A stretch of 64,000 nt of DNA. Origin: Lophium mytilinum. Taxonomy: Eukaryota > Ascomycota > Dothideomycetes > Mytilinidiales > Mytilinidiaceae. Under the pieces are notes generated by a model that was given only the letters and a program-made list of their open reading frames with translations, made no database searches and was not told where the DNA came from. The stretch covers positions 22,105-86,104 of the forward strand of contig MU004204.1 of the NCBI GenBank assembly GCA_010093605.1, read 5' to 3'. The translations under genes and the position numbers were made by a program. Within the stretch, counting starts at the first letter, position 1; each line of letters begins with the position of its first letter. Shown in pieces: positions 35,767 through 47,216 of this stretch.

Positions 35767-36525
35767 ATGGCAATCCCACCACGCACCCAACGCAACCCCA
35801 CTCGCCCCCTTTCCACCCGCATCAGAACCCTCGCAGCAACCACCGCCTCCCGCAAAGCCGCCGAAGCCAAAACCAGCGCACGCACCGAGGCAGCAGCCGC
35901 AAAGAAGAGAGCAGCGCGCCAGACCCTGAAGCCCAAGAGCACCGGCGTCAAGAAACGCAAGGCTACTAAGAAGAACCTCGCTGCGCGCTCCCGCCGCAAG
36001 ACCTCGTGGGGGGATGCCGTCGCGCCGATCAAAACTACGAAGAGGCTGACTGGCACGGGGAGGAGAGCGAGTGAAGCGAGGAAGGAAGGGTATACGGCAC
36101 TTCCGACGCCGAGGGTGGTGAAGAAGACAAAGAAGGAGGCGAAGAAGGAGAGTCCGGTTGCTAGTCGGAAGAGCTCGAAGGCGGATGTGCCGGGGAGTCT
36201 GAGGAAGTCGCCGTCTAAGAAGGCGTCGGTGGGGAGTGTCGTGAGTCCGAAGAAGTCGCCTGTCAAGAAGGCGTCGGTGGGGGGTGTCATGAGTCCGAAG
36301 AAGTCGCCTGTCAAGAAGGCGTCGGTGGGAAGTGTGGCGAGTCCGAACAAGTCGCCTATCAAGAAAGCGTCGGTAGGAAGCGTGGCGAGCCCGAAGAAGT
36401 CGCCTGCCAAGAAGGCGTCGGTAGGGATTCAAGAGAGCCCGTCAACGGCGACCACTAATGCTCACTGGTCGGATTGGGGTCATCGGGGACAGGACAGGGA
36501 ACCGCACTTTGATCATTACGGATAG
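35767..36525 (+). CDS. Lys-rich SPKK-repeat protein (histone H1-like tail)
   Basis: A 252-aa single-exon frame from ATG at 35767 (accgcaATGg). The protein is extremely rich in Lys, Arg, Ala and Ser. Its C-terminal half has a 16-residue repeat KKASVGSVVSPKKSPV in four full copies plus one partial (48-bp DNA units starting at 36217, 36265, 36313, 36361, 36409). SPKK-type motifs bind AT-rich minor grooves and occur in linker-histone tails; here there is no visible winged-helix globular domain, so it is not a standard H1. A nuclear, DNA-binding role is an inference from composition. An antisense frame of similar length exists (35559-36410) but lacks an ATG at its start and is most likely a by-product of codon bias. 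Confidence 0.6.
   Translation: MAIPPRTQRNPTRPLSTRIRTLAATTASRKAAEAKTSARTEAAAAKKRAARQTLKPKSTGVKKRKATKKNLAARSRRKTSWGDAVAPIKTTKRLTGTGRRASEARKEGYTALPTPRVVKKTKKEAKKESPVASRKSSKADVPGSLRKSPSKKASVGSVVSPKKSPVKKASVGGVMSPKKSPVKKASVGSVASPNKSPIKKASVGSVASPKKSPAKKASVGIQESPSTATTNAHWSDWGHRGQDREPHFDHYG
36217..36432 (+). repeat. 48-bp coding tandem repeat (4.5 copies)
   Basis: Period 48 bp, in frame with the H1-like gene. Copies differ by a few substitutions, mostly synonymous or conservative. Confidence 0.9.
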
Positions 36526-39500
36526 GTTTAGTCGGCTTAAGAAGAGCGAGGACCCAAGATCCGCTGGATACAAAAACTTTCAATTTTTCTTAGTTGACTT
36601 TCTAGATGTATTAACATTGGGAATCGAGTCTGTAGTCCTCAGTAATATGATTGTTTTTCTTGATATCTCTGTACCAGATACACGCTTCAAGGCTTCGGAA
36701 ACTGGACTTCTTCGAGCAGATACGCACCTCCGAGACCGAGAGAGTGAGAAGGGCGAAAAGACCGACACGTCAAATGCCGATTCTGTCTGATCAGATACCC
36801 ACACGAGACTCCAATCATCTTACGGAGATCAACAGCAGCAACCGTTGGCTACGCAGGTGCAAGGACCGTCGAACGAGTCGCAGGGGCACTTGACGCAGGT
36901 GTCAAGCACGGTTTGGCTTTTGATTTGGATATCCCTAAATGGGAGATTCATACTGACCCTTGAGGAGGTAGTGTTTGCACACGTTTTGACAAGCCATAAT
37001 TTAGGTTTGCAAAGCATGCGGTAAGAGCATTCGCGTAGATGGTAAGATGGGATGAGATGAAAGGACATAGAAAGTAGATAAAACTCTCCTGGCTAATGTG
37101 ATCAAGGCGTGATAGTAGTTGAAACCATGCGTGGGGCCTGATGGACTCAAAACGCCTGCAGCGGCGGGAGTAGTTAAGGTCAGTGCTGCTGAGAGATTGA
37201 CGATCACTCTGAAAGAGATCCTAATGAAATGTTCCATGGGTAGGAGGCCAGTTCGAGTACGGGCTACGTTTGAGATTGTTAGTATTTTTCAGCCACTCGC
37301 GATTCGCCTTTTGGGATCAGTGGTTGATATATGCGTGAGAAAGGCAATCTTCTTCGCTAGATGATCTCCTTAGACGGCCCCAAGGGCTGAGAACGGCATT
37401 GAGGTGAGCCGCGATAAGCGTTGCTTGTTGCGTTAATGCATTTTTGCGGATGAGTTCAGACGGAGTGCTATTCGCTTTAAGAAAACGGGCAAAAGAGTGA
37501 AGGGATAATTGTACCTACCTGCCATAGTCTAAAAGTGGAGAAAAATAACGACGCAGGTGGGCTTGATGTAGGGGAGCAGACCCCGACCACCTTGGAGCCT
37601 AGTAATTCCCCGATCACGTGGCTCTCGGTTGACCTCCGATTGACGGATATTTAGCATTTCACGATATCCCCGATGAGCGGGCGCGTTGGCGATCGCAATG
37701 AGCAGGCGGTACTTGCTTGGGGTAGGTGGCTATAAGGTGACTAGGTTGTGTCACAGTGGGGCTCTTCTTTCTGCGGTGCGGGGGTTGGTTACCTTGAATA
37801 CGGAATTGGCGGGCGCTCTAGATGCGGCTTTTCGCTCAATGCGGACGATAGAAACTGAATCCTGGGAAATGCATATTGTTTTGTGTGATGTCTAACGTGT
37901 CCCATTTGGTGATGCATGGGCTTTCGGAAGATTGGGATCCTGAAAGGTATGGAGGTGTTGAATGGCCATGCTGCTGTGCTCGATGGTTTTTCGAGGGCGG
38001 CGGAGGGGTGGCCGTGTCCCCTATCGTGATGTGAGCGGATAGGGATGCGGTAGATAAGGAGGTAGTTGGGGAGGGAGACCGCGAGATGATTATGGGGAAG
38101 ATGTGGATTGCGGGAAGGGAGGTTGGAGAAGGGGATTGGGAGCGGGACGGGTACTTGGATCAAGTATTTGAGACGGGCTGCCGGGGACGCAGGGTCAAAG
38201 TAGAGCCGCACATGTTTGTGTATTCTGGGCGAGCGTCTGTTGATTGGAGCGACAGGAGCTAAGTAAGTATAGGGAATAACGAGATGGAGCTGTCTAAGTT
38301 CAGTGGTCCAGGCTTCGCGGCAGAGCTTATCACGATGGGAGATGGGATATCTTTGGGAATGACGAGCGACTGAGAGAACCGCTACCTGCAATTGATCGAT
38401 GCTCGAAAAGCTGAGTCCTGTCAGCAGTCTCGGAGCTTGACTACTTTCTTTGGTCTGGAAGGGGATGGGCCACCACCTTGTCGCCCCTTGGAGAAAGTAC
38501 CTGGAGGAGAGGCTAGATTGATCTCTCTGAAGATACGTCAGGGTCATGGAAGGTAGCCCGGGAAGATGGAACTGTATAGCGATCTGTGTGGGCGTCCATC
38601 TAGAGTTCCAAGACTGATTGGGGGTGGGGAAGCTCAACTTGCAGGCTAATCAGGAGGCTCTTAGTAGGATTAGTATTATATGCTGTATATGGAGCAGTCG
38701 AAAAGGTAGATAAAGTGTCATTTTATAGCCTCCGTCCATACTATGGATGCTTGTTCTTACCCCGGTGGTGATCGACTATGATGCATAGAGATTGATGTAC
38801 ACTTAAGCATGCATCGGAAGAGGCGAGGTTATAATCTAGTATTTCCATACAATTTAGCCTCTGAGTCTGGCCCGACCAGCTCGCATATAAGTTACACTGC
38901 TGAGCCGGGTGCTAGTGATACTTCCATATTGAAGTTAACCTGGGAAACGGTACTATGCATCTTCCAATTCAGAGCCGGGTTTCTTGAAGCTGCCGTAGTA
39001 GTATGAGGCTGCTCCTCATTCGGCGCTGGTCGGCCGGGGCAAACCTTACCTTACAGTTTGTGGCTTTGCTGACCTCTTCCTCCTCCTGTATACCCTGAAC
39101 ACCACTTAAGGAACCTGGTGTCCCTCGCTCTGCAAGGATATCGCGTCTAAGAAACCAGCGGTTGTTCAAAAATTGATATACATGGTCCCCGCCAAGTGTA
39201 TTGCAATACGGTTGGCTTGGAGAGCACAAGATTATGTTTACTTGTATGCTCTGTAGCTTGTAATACCAGTTTACTACGGCTCTGGCTCTTAGGAAGGCGA
39301 CCGGAAACATGCGAGCTACCATAGTATTCAGCCATCACTTCAGCGGTGATACTTTGGACAGGGAGCTAAGTCCGCGTACTGAATGAGAAACCCGAGTTCG
39401 AAGGGAGTTCTAACTTGGCTACTTGCGTTTAGTGAATCCCGTGGCGTGTATTGGCCGTAATTAGTCCAAGTCGGTGGGGTGACTTTACACGGTGACGCAT

Positions 39501-40503
39501 TGGTGTGAAGGAAAGGCGCCAGCAGCCGAATGGATGAAATTGAAAACTCAATGCCGGTTCTCATCTGATTGACGCTCGGGGAAAGTTCCTTGTAGTACAG
39601 CCTTGAAAGCACAGGTGGCTGGAAGGTCACTCAAATCCCACACAGCTTCACACGGACCTCCTAGTGGTCAGAAATATATCTTTCAAGCTCGAAGGCACAA
39701 CTCCCGTTATCCTTCGACGTTCGAGTCCGCATTGAGAGCTGTCTGAAGAAATACACGAGTGCAATTGAAGTGTGAATAGAAGAAAATGAGGACGGTTCGG
39801 ACGGGAACTGGCGGAAGGCCGGCCTGGAGGAACCCGGCTCGAATCTTGAGTGATCGGAGTATTTTAAGGGCCGCAGACAGCTGTCATTGGTGCCAGTGCG
39901 ACTAACGGCATGCTTAGTGGTACTGACGCGTGTAACAGCTCTGAAGCCGTGTTGGAAGAGCGCTGCGCCCTCACTGTTGCGCGGCGAGGCAGACTGACTC
40001 GACACGCTCGCTGGGGGGAAGTGGGCTTGCGGGGTGCTCTCCAGACCCACCGCGACCCATATACGGCAACAGTGGCATTCACTCACGTCGGAATACGGCA
40101 CTGATCGCGATTGCTGGCGGCTGAGTGGTGTTGATGCAAGGTCCCGCCTGCAGTCTCACATGGCGGCAGGGCGACTGCCATCGTTTTTCATAGGCCCAGC
40201 GTCAACTCCAGCCACACGATTAGCCCCCTCGCCCAGCCACCAGCGGCATCAACAAAACATTGGTCCAAAGACGCCTCTCTCCCACTCGACCACCACTCCT
40301 CCAGTCGTGAGAGGCCGCCGCTCCTTTGCATCGTGCTAGTCTTCGAATGCGCACTTCTTCTGGTCCTTCTACTTTTGCCTGCTTAGCTGCATATTGTATG
40401 CATCTGCCCGTCTAGCTCCGCTGCAGCTCCATGCTTTTTCCATCACCACAACACTCGATACCGAACTCCCCCTTACCCTACCACCACCACCCAGCCAGAC
40501 AAC
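36526..40503. other. 4-kb region without a supported gene
   Basis: The longest frame (37789-38637, minus, 282 codons) starts at a non-ATG codon with its first ATG 30 codons in, and has no recognisable domain; I do not call it. The last part (about 40200-40500) is pyrimidine-rich and likely the promoter and leader of the C2 gene at 40504. No RNA gene or repeat seen. Confidence 0.5.
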
Positions 40504-43462
40504 ATGGCCCTCAAGGCGACCAAATTGGCTGCCTTTGGCGGCATGCACACCGCTGGCATCTTCTCCGATATGACGGTGGACGGTCCTGAGATTGGCACTC
40601 TCGTCGTCATTGTCGACCGCGCGAAGAACCTCCCGAACCGGAGGACTATGGGGAAGCAAGATCCATACTGCGCTGCGAGATTAGGCAAGGAAGCAAAGAA
40701 GACGGACACCGACAAACGAGGGGGCCAGACGCCGAAATGGTACGTGCATTCACATCACATCTTCCTCCAATTGAACATACTAACAGCCTTGTAGGGACCA
40801 AGAACTCCGATTCACCGTGCACGATTCTCCAGACTACTACACCCTCAAAGTTTCCGTGTTCAATGACGACAAGAAAACCGAGCTCATCGGCGAGACGTTC
40901 ATTACCTTGGAAGAGATTATAGTTCCGGGCGGCGGCCAGAGTGATGTCTGGCACAACCTAAATTGCAAAGGGAAATACGCCGGCGAAGTTCGGATTGAGC
41001 TCACATACTACGACACTCGTCCAAAGCCTGAAAAGGCACCTGTCGAGCGTCGGAGAGAGAGTGCGCGGACTGGCGGTGTGGATGGACAGAGCCCTGCTGT
41101 AGGCGGACCTCGAGAGAGCACACCTGTCAAGCGGAGACCGCTCCCATCAGACCCTACCAGCGCTTCGCCATCGCCCGCAGCTATACCCGAGCATCGAGGC
41201 CTACCCACTGGGCAAGCTGGTCCTCGCAGCTACAACACCCCCCCACGACAACAGAGTGCCCAGTCTCGACCACACGAACATACGCCGACCGTCCAGAGAC
41301 GCAATCAGTACCAGGATCAACACGCCCAATCAGCCGATCGCCGACGACAATACATGGATGCTTCTCCGTTGAATCCGAGAGCCTCCTCGTCTGCTTTAAA
41401 CACCCCACAGAGCCAGTCACGGGGAACACGACCATCCCAATACGAGTCCTACGGATCTGCAAGCAGTCTGTCTCTGAATGATAACGGAGAAAGATATGAA
41501 AATCCACAAGAACTAGAGTCGGATCTATCTTACACAGCTCCCAAGTCGTACGAGGTCCAGGCCAGCGACTTGCAATCCTCGAATCCGCGGCCATTGGATA
41601 ATCGGATGTCAATGTTCCCCCAAGACTTCAGATCCTCGACGGAAGCACTGCAAACGCATCACACCCGTCCCCAGAGCTACATGGATCTTCCGCATTCTCA
41701 TTCAGCGCCCGTGGTTCCCTCCTATCAACCGTCAGTAGAGCAGAACGACTTTAGTCAGGGACGTCATCAGCACCGATCGGACGAGTACGACCAAGGGCAC
41801 GGTGCTCAGCATGTTGAAGACTACCGACATCCCTCCGAACCGTACAATGAGCCTCGACACCAGATCGAGCCCTTGAGAATTGGCCAGTATCAAAGCCATG
41901 GACATGATTTCAGTAATGATCAAATTTCCCCACACAGAGTTCAACATCAGGAGCCAACCAGCTATGCGGAATCGCACCACTCGTATAATCCGTATGAATT
42001 TCATGGGCGACCTACCAGCGCTATGCAACCGACTGTTGAAGATGAGGACGACATGCCTCCACCACCGCCTGTGCACAGGAGCAGTGCACCAGCTGTGCCA
42101 CAGTACGAGCCACAGCGTCCGCCAAGCTACAGAGAAGATGCTCCGGCGCCACTGAATATCGTTAGGTATCAGGAGCCCAGGCCATCATACGACTTGCCGA
42201 ACTCGTACGAGGACCGCAATGACTACGCTCCTTCTCCGCTCTCATCGGATCGTCGTAACACCCATCCACGTGCATCCATGTCCCCGAATCCTCAAAGCCA
42301 GCCTGATCCTCAAGAGGCATATTCAATGCCGTCTAGTCTTGTCGCTGGCTACAACACTTCTGTAGTAGAGCATCGAACTCCACCTCATCAGCGTGGCATT
42401 TCCCATCCCTCATACGGAACCCCTCCGACTTACGAAACTCCGACGAGGCCTCACCCTCTCGCCCAGCAAGAGTCGACCCGTGCCATAGCATCACCATCTT
42501 ATTATGCGCACTCATCGCCACAGGAACCGCTACAGACTTACACCCAGGATCCCGCACCTATGATCAAACCTCGTGCCGTTAGTCCGGCCGCTCGGATCCC
42601 TATCTACGACGATCGGTCTCGAGGGCCATCCCGAAGCACACCGACGCGCAAATCTGTATCACCCCGTCCACCCCCGTCAAGCGCTGATGTGGGAGAGCGG
42701 AGACTGTCAGCTGTTCCGTTCGGTCCCGATGATTTCAATGAATTGAACCCCGTAACTCGAAACAATGGTTCCTACCCTGACGGTCAAGAGCGAGGCAACG
42801 AAGTCAACGACAAGGGCCAGATTGTGACATTCAACGGCCGTGTCATCGATGCTTCAGACCATCTTCCTGTGGATAGCTGGGCACCCGAGCCTGAGCGTAA
42901 AGGCGCTCAGAAAGATCGACCAGTTCGCGAGCGCGTTGGACTGAGAGGAGCCCGCGATCTCGAAGCCGCTATGCAGCGCGAACGCGACCGAAAGGAGCGC
43001 GACCGCATTCGTAATGCGGTGAATGGCATGAGCGGACACTCGAGCGTAAATGCGAGCCCTAGCTCCGCATTAACTCTGTCGCGCAATGCTAACAGTATGG
43101 GTCCCGTTAGCACCGACGCCAACGCTACTAGCCCGACAAGCCGCAATCGGTTGCAGAAGCGGGACAAGAGACCGGTCTCTGCTGTGCTCCCGCCATCGCA
43201 CTCCCCGGGCTCGCATATACCATCACCAAACACGAGCAGGCTGTACGATCTGGAGAATCGAGGCTATGGCGGAAGCCCTGGATATCGCGGTGGTGGAGGA
43301 GCCGGTGCGAGGAACTCCATTGCTGGTCCGCCTCCTATTCCTGCGAAGATCCCGCTGGCGGCTGGAGAGCCGGCTGATGATATGTCTGCGCTAAGTATGG
43401 AGCTTAGCAGCATTGATATCGGTGGCGGGAGGCGTGCTGTGGGCCGGCGTCGAAACTACTAG
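40504..43462 (+). CDS. C2-domain cytokinesis protein, Inn1/Fic1-like
   Basis: Two exons (40504-40739, 40795-43462; 55-bp intron) give 967 aa. An N-terminal C2 domain (about 28-140: GTLVVIVDRAKNLPNRRTMGKQDPYC... to IELTYYD) is followed by a long disordered region rich in Pro, Ser, Gln and His with many PxxP-like stretches, and a basic, Glu/Arg-rich coiled segment near 810-840. This is the layout of Inn1 (budding yeast) and Fic1 (fission yeast), which link the actomyosin ring to septum building through an N-terminal C2 and PxxP tail binding SH3 partners. The assignment rests on domain order and the C2 sequence. Confidence 0.82.
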
Positions 43463-44460
43463 GACGATGAACGATGAACGATGACTATGTCGATTCAAAA
43501 CCAGATGGTTTGTTCTGGTCTTAATATTCCCCTACCGGCCTAGGTTGGCTAGTGAAGGGGCTGGGTTTGGAGTCTTTACGACTGGCGTTTGTTTCTGGGA
43601 TACATGCATAGGCTTGCATGTTTGGGGGGCTTTGGTACGGTATATCTTGCGTCCGGAGTCACTGAGCGGTATCTGGTGACTCTAGGTCTTGCATAGGGCG
43701 GTCGGGCTTCCACCGCCTTTGGCGGTTTCACATACGATATAGAGCAGGAGGTGGGACGTATGGGTCCTCTTTCTGGCATAATGATAGACCATGACAAAGT
43801 AAGGTTTTCACGTCTGTGACTGGTAATACTTGTTACTCCAATTCAATGTACACACCCTCCACTCTCGCTATTCATGTACAGCCCCTTTGCGCATCTTGTG
43901 GTAAGTGACCTCTCGTAAATGCTGCGTTACAAGGCTTTCAAACCCTGCACAGGTTATCACGGCTATCGAAGTCTCTTTCATCATCTTTTAGTACCATAAA
44001 GTACCATTGCCACCACATACAATCTGACCACAGGATGCGCAAAGGGGCTGTAACTCTTGCTCCGCTGTGGCTGAGTTCGGCTTGGGCAAGGCCCTATCTG
44101 CTCACCCGGCGTGATCTATAGGTAAACAGAAGGATTACACAGGGAGCCGGCAATGACGCGTGGAAGCAGATCACCTTGTGAAGGTGACAGCGCGGACGGT
44201 AAGTTGTAGGACATTACAGGATGCCTCTAGTGCGCTAGTGTGCTCTTAAGACTGCTCTTCCGACGTGCTCGAAATCGCAAATAGGTACACAACAAGACAT
44301 TCCCAAGGGAAGGGCCGTGCGCTGGGAAGAACCCGAGGTCACATGTCCGCTTTGCCCTCGCTTCTTTTCTGTCTGTTTGCGTGTTTCCTCCGTGGTTTCA
44401 GCACCTCTCCCCCTCAGCGCTACTCTGTAGTTCCAGCACCTCCACCTCAGCACTGCCCGG
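43463..44460. other. Intergenic with one small MITE
   Basis: This is 3' flank of the C2 gene and upstream region of the F-box gene. It contains the TA-flanked inverted-repeat element listed separately; the rest shows nothing I can name. Confidence 0.55.
43877..44052. mobile_element. 172-bp MITE with TA target duplication
   Basis: The ends are a 25-bp inverted repeat with one mismatch (left tacagcccctttgcgcatcttgtgg at 43877-43901; its reverse complement at 44028-44052). Both ends are bounded by TA, as expected for Tc1/mariner-type insertions (TA-CAGCCCC...GGGGCTG-TA). The interior (about 125 bp) has no coding frame. It is not RIP-mutated. Confidence 0.72.
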
Positions 44461-45831
44461 ATGGCGCCTCTCACCAAGCTCCCCGACGAGCTTATTGTCG
44501 CTATATTCGCTGATGTAGCGTACGAAGATATATTCAGTCTGTCAAAGACATGTCGTCACCTCCGCAGGATCGCTCTCCCGACGCTTTTCCACACTATAAC
44601 TGTGACTTGGGCGACGACGGAAAGGAAGAACAGGATCCTGCGGAATCACAGCGTGGGCTTGCTCTTTCGAACGATTGTTCAGGACTCTTCCCTCGCCGCG
44701 CTCGTAAAGGTTGTCAATCTTCGAGTCAAAGATCCGTCTGTCTACCGGCTGTTTGAAAAGCCCACCGACAGCTATATCACCCCCAGCGAAGAGGCCCTTA
44801 TTCTAAAAGCGGTTGAAATTATGGCAGGGCAGAACAAGGTATACAGCAAGGGAATAATCTTCCAAGACCAACCCCATCTTTCGGCCGCGTTACTCCTCCA
44901 GCAGTGCACAGGGTTACAGTCTCTTTCGATCCATGCGCTTTTCCTCAGCGACGGTATCCTGTCGCACATGATCAGAATGGCTTTAATGGACCCAGAGCCG
45001 TCAAAATGTCTGCCCTGGATGAAGAACATGAGGTCCTTCACCGTGGAAGACGGGTGGGGGACGCCATATCTCAAACAGCTACCGGCGGTGTTGCGCGTCG
45101 AGTACCATGATGCGACTCTGCTTACAACCCTGCAACTTCTGCGTACAGCACTCCGTCCCGGGGAAGTGCATCTCATTCTTTCTCACACTCCGAACCTCGC
45201 CGTTCTGGAACTAGATTTCCTAAGGCCCTCATCCGCGCAGACCTTAGATCTTGAGATACTTGGCTTGGCTTTGTACTTGACCGAAGAGAAACTTGTGCGG
45301 TTTACGCTGAGACATGAGGTGTTCGCGGATGAAGCAGTCGATGTGGAAACCCTAGCGGACGTATATGAGGGCACGCTATGCTCCCTCCGTACCTTCTATG
45401 CCTTGACGCACCTCAACATTTCCTTGGGTTGCCTCCACGGGCAAACATCAGCGCAAGAGGCGCCAGCATTGGCGGACGTACTACCTCCAAATCTTCAACA
45501 ACTCACGATTAACGACGACCTGTGGGGATTTGACGCGCTGAATTGGAAAGATTGCGAGATCATGGAAGCCCTGAAAGCATTTCTCACTGGAGAACGGAGA
45601 GCGGGAGGAGCGGCCAACGGAGATACTGACATCAAGGGTGTGGCTTGGGAGAGCGGAGGAGAGGTGGGCTGGAAGGTCGCGACGCCAGAACTGAAGGAGT
45701 TCGTCCTAGATAGTAGATTGAGGGGCTGGGTTTACTACGACTACCTGGAGGATTCGGAAATACGCGAGGAGTTAAGGCGGAAGTGCAAAGAGGAGGGGTT
45801 GAAGTGTACTTTCTTGTTCGACGAAAGTTAG
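44461..45831 (+). CDS. F-box protein, 456 aa
   Basis: A single-exon frame with ATG at 44461. Residues about 4-45 form an F-box (LTKLPDELIVAIFADVAYEDIFSLSKTCRHLRRIALPTLF), the Skp1-binding element of SCF ubiquitin ligases. The remainder (about 60-456) is a leucine-rich, solenoid-like region without a named repeat, the usual substrate-recognition part in the large fungal F-box family. Partner and substrate cannot be told from sequence. Confidence 0.88.
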   Translation: MAPLTKLPDELIVAIFADVAYEDIFSLSKTCRHLRRIALPTLFHTITVTWATTERKNRILRNHSVGLLFRTIVQDSSLAALVKVVNLRVKDPSVYRLFEKPTDSYITPSEEALILKAVEIMAGQNKVYSKGIIFQDQPHLSAALLLQQCTGLQSLSIHALFLSDGILSHMIRMALMDPEPSKCLPWMKNMRSFTVEDGWGTPYLKQLPAVLRVEYHDATLLTTLQLLRTALRPGEVHLILSHTPNLAVLELDFLRPSSAQTLDLEILGLALYLTEEKLVRFTLRHEVFADEAVDVETLADVYEGTLCSLRTFYALTHLNISLGCLHGQTSAQEAPALADVLPPNLQQLTINDDLWGFDALNWKDCEIMEALKAFLTGERRAGGAANGDTDIKGVAWESGGEVGWKVATPELKEFVLDSRLRGWVYYDYLEDSEIREELRRKCKEEGLKCTFLFDES

Positions 45832-45941
45832 GACGACAGAACTGTGGACGACGAAGTTGTGGACGACTAGAGGGTGGTGAGCTTGGATGGTTTTCGAAAA
45901 ATTCAAGCACGAGATGTTCATATTGCAAGCGTTTTGCAAAG

Positions 45942-46219
45942 AGTGACTAAACTGGAGTTTCGGGGATGTACCAGGACGCAAGTCTAGACACCCGGATATA
46001 GGATTCCATGGTTTCTGTTTTGATTGCTTGATAGCACCGTGAAGGGTAGCTCGGCTATTGGGTGTGTAGCTGGTCCAAAGAGTGACTAAACTGGAGATTC
46101 GGGGATGTACCAGGACGCAAGTCTAGACACCCGGATATAGGATTCCATGGTTTCTGTTTTGATTGCTTGATAGCACCGTGAAGGGTAGCTCGGCTATTGG
46201 GTGTGTAGCTGGTCCAAAG
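45942..46219. repeat. 139-bp tandem duplication, nearly identical
   Basis: Copy 1 is 45942-46080 and copy 2 is 46081-46219. I find a single difference (gagtttcgg versus gagattcgg). It lies downstream of the F-box gene and just past the 3' end of the secreted-protein gene on the other strand. The near identity implies a recent event, and its small size is below what RIP usually detects. Confidence 0.92.
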
Positions 46220-46266
46220 ACTGCCTGATTCCTATTGAGTGAAAGACTGTAATACAATTAAACACC

Positions 46267-47216
46267 TTACACAGGGTTGATGGGATCCAGTTCGTCGCCC
46301 GTCTGTATTTTCCAAGCAGCGTTCAACGGCACTACATGATATGCCGTTGGTGATACAGTAACTTTCTCCGGCACTACATCTTGTCCAACAACCTCCATGT
46401 TCTTCCAGTCCGTCCATTCGTGGCATCCGATACGCTTCACGTCGTCGTTATTGACACCATCACACGGTGGCTGTATCGAGTTGCTTTTACTACCGTATGC
46501 GACGATGCGTAGCTGTGTACCTGTGAGATCCGCGTCCCAGGGAAACTTATTGTTGCGCTGCAGATACAACGCCGAGGCCATGATCTCGCCGCAGTTGCCG
46601 TGGGTTCTGTGAAGGTTCGAGTTCACCTCATCGCTTGCATCAGGGAAGTATTCCGCGCGACAGGCAGCCAACGCTCGGGTAAGGGTTTGATCGTCGTTTT
46701 CTAGGAGGACATTGGGCTCATTCCTCTTCGCTGTGCTCGAGATGTAGATTTCCTTGCCGATCGCGATCGCCGATATCATCTGGGCGCTGTTTAGCTGAGG
46801 TTGATCAGAGAAGGGGGGGTGTGGCAGGTCACCTACATTTGGTATATTGTTCGTAATGAACTTTTTCTGCTTTCCTGAGCATGAGTTTGCCCATTGTGCG
46901 TGTACTATCGGTAACTCCGCCCATGCTACGCAGGCGTATTAGGTTCTGCACTGAGAAAGAATTTGGTAAAGCATCTACCTTGCTGCGCAATGCCCGCAAT
47001 CTGCTCGAGGCTGAAGGTGCTGGTATCTGCTTCGTACTCAAGAACGGTGGTGTAAAGAATGAATTGAATCTGGTCTTTCGTGGGACCTGTGCGTGTGATT
47101 GGATTCAGCGCAAACTTGAGGTCAGTCGTGTAGCCAGGCGCTATAACAGCAAGGACGGTCTCGAGAAATATAAAAGAACAGACAACCAAAGAACGAAGGT
47201 GGTAGGATAGCATCAT
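46267..47216 (-). CDS. Secreted protein with deaminase-like fold candidate
   Basis: Three exons (47216-46979, 46925-46837, 46794-46267; introns 53 and 42 bp, the first with a CCTAATAC branch motif) give 284 aa. The N-terminus has a signal peptide (hydrophobic run about 9-24). The C-terminal half has the element order of the cytidine-deaminase-like superfamily: strands at about 115-128 (ISAIAIGKEIYISS), a helix with HGNCGE at 174-179 (a Cys-x-Glu zinc/proton-shuttle type motif), a strand (RIVAYG about 205-210), then PPC at 218-220 with the next Cys at 233. The second zinc pair of true deaminases is PCxxC; here the spacing is longer, so catalysis is uncertain. I know of no close characterised relative. 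An extracellular or effector role is an inference. Confidence 0.6.

Noticed and set aside
35559-36410. Long minus-strand frame opposite the H1-like gene
   Set aside because: It has no ATG at its start and mirrors the repeats of the plus-strand gene; the plus strand has the better start context and a sensible protein composition.
37789-38637. 282-codon open frame on the minus strand
   Set aside because: It opens at TTG with the first ATG 30 codons in, has skewed Pro/His/Ser composition and no domain or splice partners I can recognise.
46951-46978. 28-bp intron as first intron of the secreted deaminase-like gene
   Set aside because: It is too short to splice. A 53-bp intron (46926-46978) with a CTAAT branch motif gives an open, sensible frame instead.
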